NCBI GenBank assembly: GCA_034401795.1
Contig: CM067373.1
Coordinates: forward strand, 91,036,996 to 91,100,995
Length of the DNA stretch: 64,000 bases
Direction: 5' to 3'
Source: Chaetoderma sp. LZ-2023a
Taxonomy: Eukaryota > Mollusca > Caudofoveata > Chaetodermatida > Chaetodermatidae
The notes beneath the pieces are model-generated. The model was not told the origin of the DNA. It worked only from the letters and a program-made list of their open reading frames with translations, and did no database searches. Of this stretch, positions 24,187-32,430 are shown one piece after another. The position numbers and the translations under genes were made by a program. Every line of letters starts with the position of its first letter. The first letter of the stretch is position 1.

Positions 24187-24657
24187 ATGGCTAAATCAGA
24201 GTGGCGAAAGCAGCCTAAACTATATCCCGCATTAGCACCTGAGGAGGGTGGTACAGTACACGGCTGCCGACTCCACCAGATTGACACCATCATACAGAAT
24301 CTTGTTCATGAGACAGAAAAGTACAGCAGAACATGCAGGCGATATAAAACAGTCTACAACAGTCTAGCATGCACAACCACAGCTGCGAGTGTGATTGGAG
24401 CCAGTGCCGGTGTGGCCGCCATTGTCACCCTCGTTACAGGGGTGGGTGCTATCGTCGCTATCCCGCTGGGTGGCATGACCCTTGCCGCTACTGTCCTGGC
24501 CACAAGCTTGGCGGTTGGACAGTGTCAGATCACCAGGAAGCTGGAGAAGCATGCTAAGTATGTAACACTAGCACAGAGCAGCCTATGGCCTATCGACGAG
24601 TCTGTCAGCAAAGCTCTCGAGGATGGGCAGGTCAGTGAGAGTACCACCATATATTGA
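24187..24657 (+). CDS. Polinton membrane protein with hydrophobic hairpin, 156 aa
   Basis: Start chosen at ATG 24187 because the promoter-like motif occupies the bases just upstream; an earlier ATG at 24163 would put the motif inside the gene. A basic N-terminal ~75 residues is followed by two hydrophobic glycine/alanine-rich segments (roughly residues 80-100 and 104-125) with a short turn, then a polar tail. The frame after the TGA at 24655 remains coding-like to ~24840 (a GWVDMEELKNEKLRRGR stretch), so the stop may be a decay mutation. Function unknown; membrane location is inferred. Confidence 0.55.
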   Translation: MAKSEWRKQPKLYPALAPEEGGTVHGCRLHQIDTIIQNLVHETEKYSRTCRRYKTVYNSLACTTTAASVIGASAGVAAIVTLVTGVGAIVAIPLGGMTLAATVLATSLAVGQCQITRKLEKHAKYVTLAQSSLWPIDESVSKALEDGQVSESTTIY

Positions 24658-24825
24658 AGCTCCAAACCCTGTACCGCAGAGAAACCCAAAGTGCGCCAGC
24701 AATACCTCAAAGGCTCCACCGGGTGGGTGGACATGGAGGAGTTAAAAAACGAGAAGCTGCGGCGGGGCCGCATCAAAGATCTATGGTGTCAAATAATATG
24801 CTGCGTCCATGGCTGGAATAGCAGC

Positions 24826-24843
24826 TTTAAGATGACTACTATA
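24826..24843 (+). promoter_or_regulatory. Polinton promoter-like motif
   Basis: TTTAAGATGACTACTATA immediately before the capsid-like gene start at 24845. Confidence 0.45.
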
Positions 24844-24844
24844 G

Positions 24845-26081
24845 ATGGCCTTCCCGACGAACCTCTCGACAATCGACCAGAGCCAACCGCCCCTCCTGGG
24901 TAGAATCTGGACCCGCTCGAGAGCTGGACTACGTGGTCTCCTGGATGACATACAGGATCTAACCCTGACATCCATTACGGTCGATGGGCAGTCCCGCATC
25001 AGCTTCTCCTTCAATCCGTGAGCACTGACCAACCTCTCAATCACCATCAAGGATGCGAAGAAAGCTCATACCTGGATGGCAGGCCCGAATCTCTCGTTCT
25101 GGAACCAACAGCTGAACTTTGCCATGTGGTGTGCCACAACAGGATGCGGCGTCAGCGTGGGTTTGCTGCACTCCTATTCTGGTACCCCCGAAGCTGTGCT
25201 CATTGCCAGCTGTCTCAGGTTCCATGTGTACTACACGGTGAGATGAATCCTCCATGAGCTGGGCGCAAGCCTGCCTGATACGAATGATTTCGATCCGCAG
25301 CTTTTCGGCACCGCTAGCTACAGCCTCTCAGCAGCCAGTAGACTCCAGCGAGAGTTCAACGCCTACTCAGACTATCGTTTCCATGGTGGAGACAACAGCG
25401 GTCTAGGTGTTATGTATGGCGACCCGAGACGAGACTACTCAGGCTTCTCCTATTAAACACCACGAACAATCAGTTGTCGGAAGACAGCGATGTTCTCATT
25501 CGATCCAGACTCAGTGCCCGGAGCACTGGCGCAGATCATGCATATCATCGGAATCAGGCAGGACCATCCAGAGATATACTTTGTCCCACACACAACCTCA
25601 GGGCTGCCACCAGCAGGGATCCTTCGAATCAACCAGTCCTTAGAAGCATTATGTTATTGTCTCCCAGACCAAGCTGCGCCACTCCATAGATGGGGTGAGC
25701 GGAAAAGAGGTGCAGGCCATGTTCAGCAGTCTCATTGAGGATATGATCATCATTGCAGACCCTGGCAGCCTCATTGCCAAGTTCCAGCAAGCCTTACAGA
25801 AGGCCCGTCATAAGCTCGACTTCGCTATATCGCCACACCTACGACTTATTCCGTGCAATATTATCGTGAATGTCGAGGAACTGAATATTAGGGTCTACAA
25901 TAACATGATAGTCAAGGGGAATTCCCCAGGTGTGCACTTTGGGTTTAACACTGACATCAACTCGGCCGCGCATGTCGTCCCGACGCCCATGACACCTAGG
26001 TCCCCGTGGTCTCATATGAGGGCCAGTGCTACAATCGTTCCGACCACTGAAACAGCAGGAGTGCTGCGCGACCCGCGCTGA
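24845..26081 (+). pseudogene. Probable Polinton major capsid protein, degraded
   Basis: About 410 codons read mainly in one frame with stops at ~25019 (TGA), ~25246 (TGA) and 25454-25456 (TAA), then a frameshift near 25650 into the frame ending at 26081. Recognised stretches are LNFAMWCATTGCGVS, then FHVYYTVR, and near the end ALQKARHKLDFAISP followed by RVYNN. These resemble a large conserved structural protein of Polintons that I take to be the double jelly-roll capsid protein; the fold itself cannot be seen from sequence alone. The stops are consistent with C-to-T decay. Confidence 0.5.
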
Positions 26082-26218
26082 CACCCACCACCCCATCCTT
26101 CAGTGCTAGCAGGACGATAGCCCTACGAGTGGTGTCAGGTCTGGCTATTGCTGTGCTCGTCACCAGTTTTCTCCGCCGCTAGTAGAGATCATCCTGACTC
26201 TTCGGTGCGGGAGTCATG

Positions 26219-26612
26219 TCAAATGAGATTGCCTGAACTAGTTTGGCCTGCCCGACAGCTCCCAAACACGCTGTCAGCATACACAACCAAGGACTGTATG
26301 GTTCGGTGGTACAGCCTTTTTCCAGTTTGTAGTAGCGCAGCCTTATTCAACTCAGAGTTGGGGGATGCCATGGATGCCAGCAACTGCTGGAACACGTCTG
26401 ACAGAAACTCCCGACCCTTGTAGAATCCCTTAATCCGCAGCTGTTCTACGATACTGCCTACCATAGAGGTATTCGACGAAGCAGATCTGCCCCTTACCAA
26501 ATCCTAGGTAGAGCTTCACAGCTGTCAGCTCCTCTGCTACCTCAGTGCTAGAGAGCTGGCTGAGCTCATCTGGTGACTTCTTAGTCCTTCAATTCAGTGC
26601 GGAAGACGTCAT
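26219..26612 (-). pseudogene. Polinton-borne hypothetical protein, broken
   Basis: Minus-strand start near 26612 (MTSSALN) hits a TGA after seven codons, resumes (KKSPDELSQLSSTEVAEELTAVKLYLGFGKGQ), and changes frame near 26460 into the open 93-codon frame ending at 26219. No family recognised. Confidence 0.4.
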
Positions 26613-26645
26613 AGTACGTAGTACATAGTACTAGTATGTCCATGG

Positions 26646-26664
26646 TTTAAGTCGCTATGTATAG
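26646..26664 (+). promoter_or_regulatory. Polinton promoter-like motif
   Basis: TTTAAGTCGCTATGTATAG, nine bases upstream of ATG 26673. Confidence 0.5.
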
Positions 26665-26672
26665 TGAGTGCT

Positions 26673-26855
26673 ATGGATATTCCCGAATACCAATTTAAGC
26701 AGCTGACAGATGCAGACTGGTTAGAGTTGCTTATCGCTCTCGAGGTAGAACGTACACATTTAAACGCATTGTATACTCAGGGCTTAAACGATGATATCAA
26801 CAGTACAGATTGTAAAGCAACTCCTGGAGAGCCAGGCGAGTCTCCCGAAGGTTGA
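26673..26855 (+). CDS. Polinton small acidic protein, 60 aa
   Basis: Start at ATG 26673, the first ATG after the promoter-like motif. Acidic, with a helix-forming centre (DWLELLIALEVERTHLNALY) and a Pro/Gly/Glu tail. It overlaps the next gene by 65 bases in another frame. Function unknown. Confidence 0.5.
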   Translation: MDIPEYQFKQLTDADWLELLIALEVERTHLNALYTQGLNDDINSTDCKATPGEPGESPEG

Positions 26856-27192
26856 GAAGCTGCTCAAAAGCAAGACCCAGAAGCTACTGACACAGGCTAA
26901 GCCCCTGGCCACTCATGTCGCCAGTAACGTGGCCACGAATGAGGCTGTGGTGAAGATGACAGGTGGTAAGGAGGTTATTCCTGTCACTGTAGGCGCTGTA
27001 CTCGCTACAGTAGCGAGTACGGTTGTCGACCACTGTCTAGGAATAACACATCCCATCCTAAAGATCGCCATTGGTGGCGCCGCGTATACTGTTGCCGCCA
27101 AGTTCATGGGCGAACGCATTCCTCTAATGGAAGCCGCGATTCTAGGGCTAGCGACGAGTGCTATGGCTAAGATCATCGTGGCCTATAGCTAG
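26791..27192 (+). CDS. Polinton hydrophobic protein, 133 aa
   Basis: Intact. A helical basic N-terminus (~60 residues, Lys/Gln-rich) is followed by three hydrophobic Ala/Gly/Val-rich stretches (about residues 66-82, 88-104 and 110-130), so it is likely membrane-associated or self-assembling. It starts inside the preceding small gene. Family not recognised. Confidence 0.5.
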   Translation: MISTVQIVKQLLESQASLPKVEKLLKSKTQKLLTQAKPLATHVASNVATNEAVVKMTGGKEVIPVTVGAVLATVASTVVDHCLGITHPILKIAIGGAAYTVAAKFMGERIPLMEAAILGLATSAMAKIIVAYS

Positions 27193-27193
27193 C

Positions 27194-27211
27194 TTTAAGA
27201 TGCTATATATA
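27194..27211 (+). promoter_or_regulatory. Polinton promoter-like motif, best match
   Basis: TTTAAGATGCTATATATA directly abutting ATG 27212. Confidence 0.55.
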
Positions 27212-27440
27212 ATGGAAGCTTGGCAGGTCCATGACACAACAGCAGCCTATGAGGCATGGCGGGCTATGCCAGTCGGTAGCGCATAGTCGACCACACGGAC
27301 TGAGGATTTCCAATTCCCAGAAATGGTGGTTAGCCAACAAGGCATGCCCTTGCAGGAAGGGCCAGTATCCTGAGCACTGCTACCTATTTCCTTGGCCCAC
27401 TGTATGGTCTACCTATGCCCACCTATTCCACTGGGGATAT
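27212..27440 (+). pseudogene. Polinton small gene with two stops
   Basis: Frame MEAWQVHDTTAAYEAWRAMP starts right after the promoter motif but has a TAG at ~27284, a TGA at ~27371 and a final TGA near 27440. Function unknown. Confidence 0.35.
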
Positions 27441-27447
27441 GACTAGG

Positions 27448-27465
27448 TTTAAGACGTATGTATAC
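27448..27465 (+). promoter_or_regulatory. Polinton promoter-like motif
   Basis: TTTAAGACGTATGTATAC upstream of ATG 27473. Confidence 0.5.
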
Positions 27466-27472
27466 CCCAACA

Positions 27473-27805
27473 ATGTCTCTGTCACTCACAGACCTAGAGA
27501 GCAAAGAGCTAGGTGACCTCGCTCACTTGGGCGAGGCACGCCTCAGTTCAGATGAGATGGTTGCCCCTCCTTCCTTCCTAGACTTCGATGAGAAGGGAGA
27601 ACCTCGAGAGATCCGAGGTACCATCCCAGCCAGAGATCTCATCGGAAACACTGACATAGTGGGACAATCTGCCATCAACAAGGCAAAGACTGTATACATG
27701 GGGATGGGCATCAAAGACAGGGCAGTGATGCGAGGTATGCTCGGAGTCGATGAGGCTGGTGCCATCAAAGGTTATGGCCGAGTCCTACGCACAGGACCTG
27801 GTTAA
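27473..27805 (+). CDS. Polinton-borne hypothetical protein, 110 aa
   Basis: Start at ATG 27473 after the promoter-like motif; the ATG at 27458 overlaps the motif. Soluble, acidic N-terminus, with a possible catalytic-looking but unassigned centre (MGMGIKDRAVMRGMLGVDEAGAI). It overlaps the next open frame by 32 bases. No family recognised. Confidence 0.45.
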   Translation: MSLSLTDLESKELGDLAHLGEARLSSDEMVAPPSFLDFDEKGEPREIRGTIPARDLIGNTDIVGQSAINKAKTVYMGMGIKDRAVMRGMLGVDEAGAIKGYGRVLRTGPG

Positions 27806-27977
27806 GGATCTCCTGAAACCACGGAGCTCATTCCAACAAGATGGGGAGAATCTCAAAGTAGCCACCATCTGCCTGAGCCATATCACGGTGGATGGCCAGG
27901 CGAATGCGACAGCAAAGCTCCAACTACCCGAGGTGAACAAGTCGGGATTCTTTGGTCTGTCGTTTAAGATCACATAA
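27774..27977 (+). CDS. Polinton-borne hypothetical protein, 67 aa
   Basis: Begins at ATG 27774 inside the preceding gene. Predicted beta-rich C-terminus (VATICLSHITVDGQANATAKLQL then GFFGLSFKIT). It may be a separate overlapping gene or the frameshifted tail of the preceding one. Confidence 0.4.
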   Translation: MAESYAQDLVKDLLKPRSSFQQDGENLKVATICLSHITVDGQANATAKLQLPEVNKSGFFGLSFKIT

Positions 27978-28084
27978 TAAGCACGGCTGCTCGAGCTTGC
28001 ATCATACGGATACTCAAGGTACTAGACACTGCGGGCACTGACACAGGCCCGCGCCATTACCTTCTCAGCTGTTGTTCGGATTTC

Positions 28085-28885
28085 ATGCTTGGCGCCTCTA
28101 TTGCATCCTTCATATCTGCCAGCAGTACAATGCTACCCACACAGCAGGCAAAAGAGCTGGTACAGGAAGTACTGCCATTTAATCTCCCAGATACAGATGA
28201 GGCTACGGCTGAGGAGCTGCTGACCATCCTTCATGCAACATGTCAGTGCCATACAACAGTAAACCAGATGATGCCGGTCAGGTGGTACTGATCATTGTCC
28301 CATCAGGACACAGGAAAAACATCTTGCTGTGGGCCCTGCTCGCCAAACATCTTCAGTCTTGATAATCGTCCTGGTGTCCAACTCCGCCGCTAAGGCGGCC
28401 GACAACAACTATTAGTGGTCGATGGTCCAATCACCAAGACGCACAACCTGCAAGCACTGATGGAGAAGCTGCTCGCGGCTCGACTAACTGAACCACTTGT
28501 TCTAGTTATCGACGACCCCGCGATGGACCTGAAGACAGTCACATATCTCAGCAACATCACCAGACGTATTCGACACACCAAGATCACTGTCTTCATCCTC
28601 TTTCAGAAGTACACCTGTGCGATATCGCCAGATATCCGGCACAATGCGAGGCTGTACTTTAGCTCGAAGAGTGGTTATGCCCTGCTTGAGACAATATACG
28701 ACAGCCTGACCCTCAAGGAGACAAAGCAAGACTTCATCGCAGGCGTGCAGGTCGCAGATCTATACCTCTTTATCTTCAGCAACAAGGAGTCGGGTGACCT
28801 GTCCCACTTCAAGCCTTCTCTGGAGAAAGCAGAAAACTTCAGCTACAAGCTGGATCCCACCAGGAAGCTAAAGCAGAAGCGTTAG
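28085..28885 (+). pseudogene. Polinton FtsK/HerA-type packaging ATPase, broken
   Basis: Two parts. The first (28085-28367) runs to a Walker-A-like stretch at 28297-28320 reading PSGHRKN, where the usual G-K-T is lost, then stops at a TGA. The second (28415-28885) has Walker B, LVLVIDDPAMD, followed by ITVFILFQKYT and a region with conserved arginines (DIRHNARLYF). In viruses and Polintons this ATPase drives DNA into the capsid. The damaged P-loop and the break between the parts mean it is inactive. Confidence 0.65.
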
Positions 28886-28960
28886 TCCAGGAAGCTGAGC
28901 CGCGACAGTAGTAGTAGAGGCGGGGACGCTTTTTCATGGTTGAGGAACTTCTTTAGAAGC

Positions 28961-29763
28961 TTAAGGAACTTCGTCAGAAGCTTGAGGAACTTCGTCAGAA
29001 GCTTGAGGAACTTCACCAGATGCTTGAGGAACTTCATCATCTTCTTGAGAGTGTTTCTGAAACTCTATCCACTGAGGATCAGATGCCTCAACGCTATTCT
29101 TCTGAAACTTCTCGCGGAAGACCCACTTCAGCCATGCCCTCTTAGCATTTGCCTTGAGACAAGTTTTGATGAGGTAGTCCTGGTAGTTCTTGGCAGGGAA
29201 TAGTCTAAATGCTACCTCATCTCTCGCCAGCCGCTCATGCCCTCTTTTGTTGTTGAAGATGTGCTCAACGGCCTCCTTGTGGTCGGCGGCCAACCCCTCC
29301 TCGCTACCTTCGGTGTGACCAGTGGCATGCCCAGCCTCATGGCCCCAGTCACGGCTGCACCGATCTCCTCTCGGAAGTAATCTGTGGCCCTCGTCTGTAT
29401 AGCATCCAACATCCGGTGTTCATTATCAGTGTGGAGGCTGAATACGCCAGCCCACTTTCCGACCATTAGTAGGTCTTTGGGATCAACCCTAGCCTTCTGG
29501 AAAGCTAGAATTACAGGACTCTTAGTGGGTGTCCTGGGGAGAGCAATCTTTGTACTGCGGGCCGGCATGGTCTCCTCTATGGCAGTCAGTATCTCTGCAT
29601 CAGACGGAGGTGGGACCTTGGCTCGCTCGTGGATAATGTTAACGTCACAAAGTAGTCGTCGGACCCTGTCATTTGGCAGCTGTACTGGTTTCATCTTGGA
29701 GGGTTGCACTGGTTTCTTCCCTGCAAAGACAATCTGCTGGAGAACTTTACCAAACATCGCCAT
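28961..29763 (-). pseudogene. Polinton-borne protein with C-terminal EVPQASD repeats, one frameshift
   Basis: Start ATG 29763 lies immediately after a TTTAAA/TATATA motif. The first 155 codons (frame ending 29212) are coherent, then the frame shifts near 29295 into the one ending at 28961. The C-terminus has three to four copies of E-V-P-Q-A-S-(D/G), encoded by ~21 bp direct repeats. The repeat sequence continues past the TAA at 28961-28963, so the stop is a CAA-to-TAA change in a longer repeat tail. Function unknown. Confidence 0.5.
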
Positions 29764-29792
29764 TTAAAACCTGTATATACAGACGTTTAAAC
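29763..29792. promoter_or_regulatory. Divergent Polinton promoter-like motif
   Basis: TTTAAA at both edges flanks a central near-palindromic CTGTATATACAG, giving one motif per strand for the genes starting at 29763 (minus) and 29803 (plus). Confidence 0.55.
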
Positions 29793-29802
29793 ATGCAGCA
29801 GT

Positions 29803-30081
29803 ATGTACAGCAGCCAGATGGGGCAGTTGAACACTGATCCTCGGAAGGACTGTCCGACAGTCATTCGACCTAGTATCCATGATGCAAACCCTTTATCCAC
29901 AGCGGGGAAGTTCATCGACTTTGCCCTCTCGGGACAGATGCATGAGATTAGGAGCATGATGCTCAAGTTTAAGACCAAGAGCACAGCGGCGAAGGAGGTA
30001 GAGATCCCACAGGTGGTGAGTAGGTTGGAGATTATGTTGAGCAACAACACCCTGGTCACCACCTATGTGAATGATGAGTAG
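29803..30081 (+). CDS. Polinton-borne hypothetical protein, 92 aa
   Basis: Intact; start ATG 29803 because the ATG at 29794 is out of frame. The C-terminal half is helical and basic (MMLKFKTKSTAAKEVEIPQ). Six bases separate its stop from the next gene. No family recognised. Confidence 0.5.
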   Translation: MYSSQMGQLNTDPRKDCPTVIRPSIHDANPLSTAGKFIDFALSGQMHEIRSMMLKFKTKSTAAKEVEIPQVVSRLEIMLSNNTLVTTYVNDE

Positions 30082-30087
30082 CGGATC

Positions 30088-30660
30088 ATGGCTTCACCGG
30101 CACGTGGACATTCCAATTACACGAATGGGAAAGGGTACTATGCCGCCGGATGTAATGAAGGCTTCACAGAATTCGCGGTGCCACTCCTCTCCCTCCTCGA
30201 GAACACACACGTGAACCCGGCCTTGATGCAGGACACGCTGTTCCTCCGGGTGTACACCGAACATCTTGATGGAGTAACGATGACCTCTCCACGACTTCAG
30301 GTCTGGCATGATGAGAATGACCAGGAACTAAAATGTGTGGACTCTAGACAACTAATCCTACATGTAGAGCGAGAGCACCAACAGGTCCAGGCCACGGCTA
30401 ACCAGCGTCTAGAGTTGACATTGCAACGAGGTGCCTCGGATTGCGTAGCTGTAGCAGTCTTGGTTCAGAAACTTGGTCCAGGAGGTGGGGGAGCTAGACC
30501 ACTTCAAACTTGTGGTGGCTGGAACCAACGTACGCGGTGAGGCGAGTGATCTGGATGATTGCTGTCTCTATCGACAGAAAATGAAGTCATATGCCCTACT
30601 CCGCCTGACCAGTGGCCACGAGGATCTCGAGTCAGCGCTCGAAGGTTAGTGCCACCTCGG
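30088..30660 (+). pseudogene. Polinton structural-type protein, frameshifted
   Basis: About 190 codons from ATG 30088. The frame is coherent to ~30470, then must change to the frame ending in TAG at ~30660 (FRNLVQEVGELDHF). Beta-rich composition and its place behind a small gene near the capsid genes would suit the minor (penton) capsid protein, but I cannot show that; treat as unassigned. Confidence 0.4.
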
Positions 30661-30807
30661 AGGAAGGGGCATCCCACCTAACCATGGCAACTAGCTCAGC
30701 TTTCATAGTGGGAATGTGTTCGGAGAGCGAGGGGGCGCTCACCTAATCTGAGTAATGGTGCTATACTTTGGCTATGCAAAGGTTAGTGTATCACACACCA
30801 CTGGTGT

Positions 30808-31200
30808 TCAGCTTGAAGGCGCATAGAGCATAACTCCAGCAGCTGTCCCAGCTACCACCGCTGCTATAGCAGCCACTACTACTATGGCCTCGGCAGTCTT
30901 CTGACCTCCTGATGCCTCATAGTCGAGCGTCGGCTCGGAGAGCTTTACAGCCTCATAGTACTCATCGAGACTCTCATCGGCCTCGTGGATGTTCTGAGTG
31001 GCTTGAGCCTTTTGTTGCCATCGGCGTGCCTCCCTTTGATGCATATGCTTGAGTGCCTTGCTGTACTCAAACTTCTTAAACAGCCTCTCCATCGCCTGGT
31101 TATGATGTTTTCTCACTACTTCTGCCTCCTTATAGTCAGCGAAGCTGAGACCCCAGTTCGCCAATGCAAACACACCTGCATTCAAGATTGCAGATGCCAC
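30808..31200 (-). CDS. Conserved Polinton protein, coiled-coil plus C-terminal membrane segment, 130 aa
   Basis: The open frame begins at GTG 31200 in the context ASAILNAG, where relatives that I recall start with Met, so the start codon seems altered. An alanine-rich N-terminus is followed by a long charged helix (about residues 25-85; KHHNQAMERLFKKFEY, HMHQREARRWQQKAQ), then a hydrophobic segment (~105-125; IVVVAAIAAVVAGTAAGVML). Probably a virion-associated or membrane protein; function not known. Confidence 0.5.
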   Translation of the reverse strand: MASAILNAGVFALANWGLSFADYKEAEVVRKHHNQAMERLFKKFEYSKALKHMHQREARRWQQKAQATQNIHEADESLDEYYEAVKLSEPTLDYEASGGQKTAEAIVVVAAIAAVVAGTAAGVMLYAPSS

Positions 31201-31214
31201 GTCTACACAGGTGA

Positions 31215-31232
31215 TTTAAATTCACTATATAG
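31215..31232 (+). promoter_or_regulatory. Polinton promoter-like motif
   Basis: TTTAAATTCACTATATAG between the divergent genes at 31200 (minus) and 31253 (plus). Confidence 0.45.
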
Positions 31233-31252
31233 TCAGCAGGATCTAGAAGTAA

Positions 31253-31407
31253 TGTATGAACCAGAAGCTTTTGAGGATACAGTTGAGGACTATGATGAGG
31301 ATGACTATGATGAAGACGACGACAATGATGAGGATGCCTATGATGAGGATGCCTATGATGAGAACACCTATGATGAGGACTATGATGGTGATGATGTAGA
31401 GCCATAA
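31253..31407 (+). CDS. Polinton highly acidic small protein, 51 aa
   Basis: ATG 31253 opens a frame that is almost all D, E and Y in repeats of Y-D-E-D, encoded by TATGATGAGGA-type units (31285-31395). The promoter-like motif 20 bases upstream supports it as a gene rather than a simple repeat, though repeat expansion has clearly shaped it. It could be a histone-mimicking or DNA-mimic protein (speculative). Confidence 0.45.
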
Positions 31408-31452
31408 TCGCGCCGACTAATCCACCGAGCCAAGGGAAATTATCATACCTAT

Positions 31453-31671
31453 GTGAAGGGCTCTCTTGGCCCACTAGCGGCAATTGGGGCTCTGATTGCA
31501 CTGTTCACGACAGAGGCTGGTGAGACGGTCCGCAAAATCGCCAACAATGCTCTCCATGGAGTTGACAAGATCTCTGAGGCTATTCCTGCCATTGCCTTAG
31601 GGGTAGGCACATTCTTTGGCGTTGCCGGTCCATGGCTCACGTATGTTGCGATAGCACTCGCAGTTATCTGA
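31453..31671 (+). CDS. Polinton two-helix membrane protein, ~72 aa
   Basis: Open frame with no ATG start; the coding-like sequence extends upstream (RRLIHRAKGNYHTY) to a TAA near 31407, so the start is lost or non-standard. Two hydrophobic segments, LGPLAAIGALIALF and IPAIALGVGTFFGVAGPWLTYVAIALAV, with a basic N-terminal arm. Confidence 0.4.
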   Translation: MKGSLGPLAAIGALIALFTTEAGETVRKIANNALHGVDKISEAIPAIALGVGTFFGVAGPWLTYVAIALAVI

Positions 31672-31682
31672 GCTGCCGAACA

Positions 31683-31701
31683 TTTAAGACGTGCTATATA
31701 G
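31683..31701 (+). promoter_or_regulatory. Polinton promoter-like motif
   Basis: TTTAAGACGTGCTATATAG, one base before ATG 31703 of the integrase remnant. Confidence 0.55.
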
Positions 31702-31702
31702 G

Positions 31703-32398
31703 ATGGCTTCTCTGCATGACCTCCGTGGGTCAGATGGCTGCCGGGTTCCAGAGTATCTATGAGGACATGCAAGATCCCCATCCAGTGGATGATGGTAAGG
31801 GGTTTAGAGGTGAAACTGCGGCCCTTATGCGGAAACATGGTGTGCCGATTAGGTGAGGCGAGATGGGACATCACCGTGCCCAGGCTATCGTCGAGCGGTG
31901 GAACCGAACACTGGCAGAGAGGCTGTTCCCACATCAGTATGCTCAGGAGATGGTTGTCCCAGCGGGCGGTCGTTCCAGGATATGGATGAGAGGCTTGCCC
32001 ATTGTGGTGGAGAGATCCATTGCTGAGGTTACTAGGCTGATAGGACAGAAGCCTGTCAATACCATTCAGCGATCCTCTGTGGCCCAAAAGTCAGAACGAC
32101 TATGCTCTGTTTAAGAGCTGTGCTCGGAGGACAGACTTCCGTCCGATTCCCTGGTTCGGTATTTGTATGAGCCTCGCGAGTTGGAGGGTGGACGTAGGCG
32201 GGTGACTGACCCCAACTGGTCGATAGATTTACACAAGATTGACAGGTATGTGGATACAGCTGGACAGCCTACGCCGTACTACCTGGCACGCCAGCACGGA
32301 GTGCGGAGCAGTCCTAAGCGGCCGTTTGTATGAGAAGAACTCCAGCTTATCCCTACAGACACCCAGGGACCTCCACCGGGAGTGCTTACGTGTCCACA
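31703..32398 (+). pseudogene. Polinton retroviral-like integrase, N-terminal part missing, three stops
   Basis: What remains is the end of the rve catalytic core and the C-terminal domain. DDGKGFRGETAALMRKHGV carries the second acidic residue and AQAIVERWNRTLAERLF the catalytic glutamate, followed by EVTRL and LEGGRRRVTDPNWS. The zinc-binding N-terminus and first aspartate (roughly 200 codons) are absent although the promoter motif and start ATG are kept, so an internal deletion is likely. Stops at ~31857 (TGA), ~32112 (TAA) and ~32327 (TGA) interrupt the frame; both TGAs stand where Arg codons are expected. The 3' end converges on the polymerase gene. Confidence 0.8.
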
Positions 32399-32430
32399 CT
32401 GAGCCCTGAGTGTTGGTTGATGTTACATGC

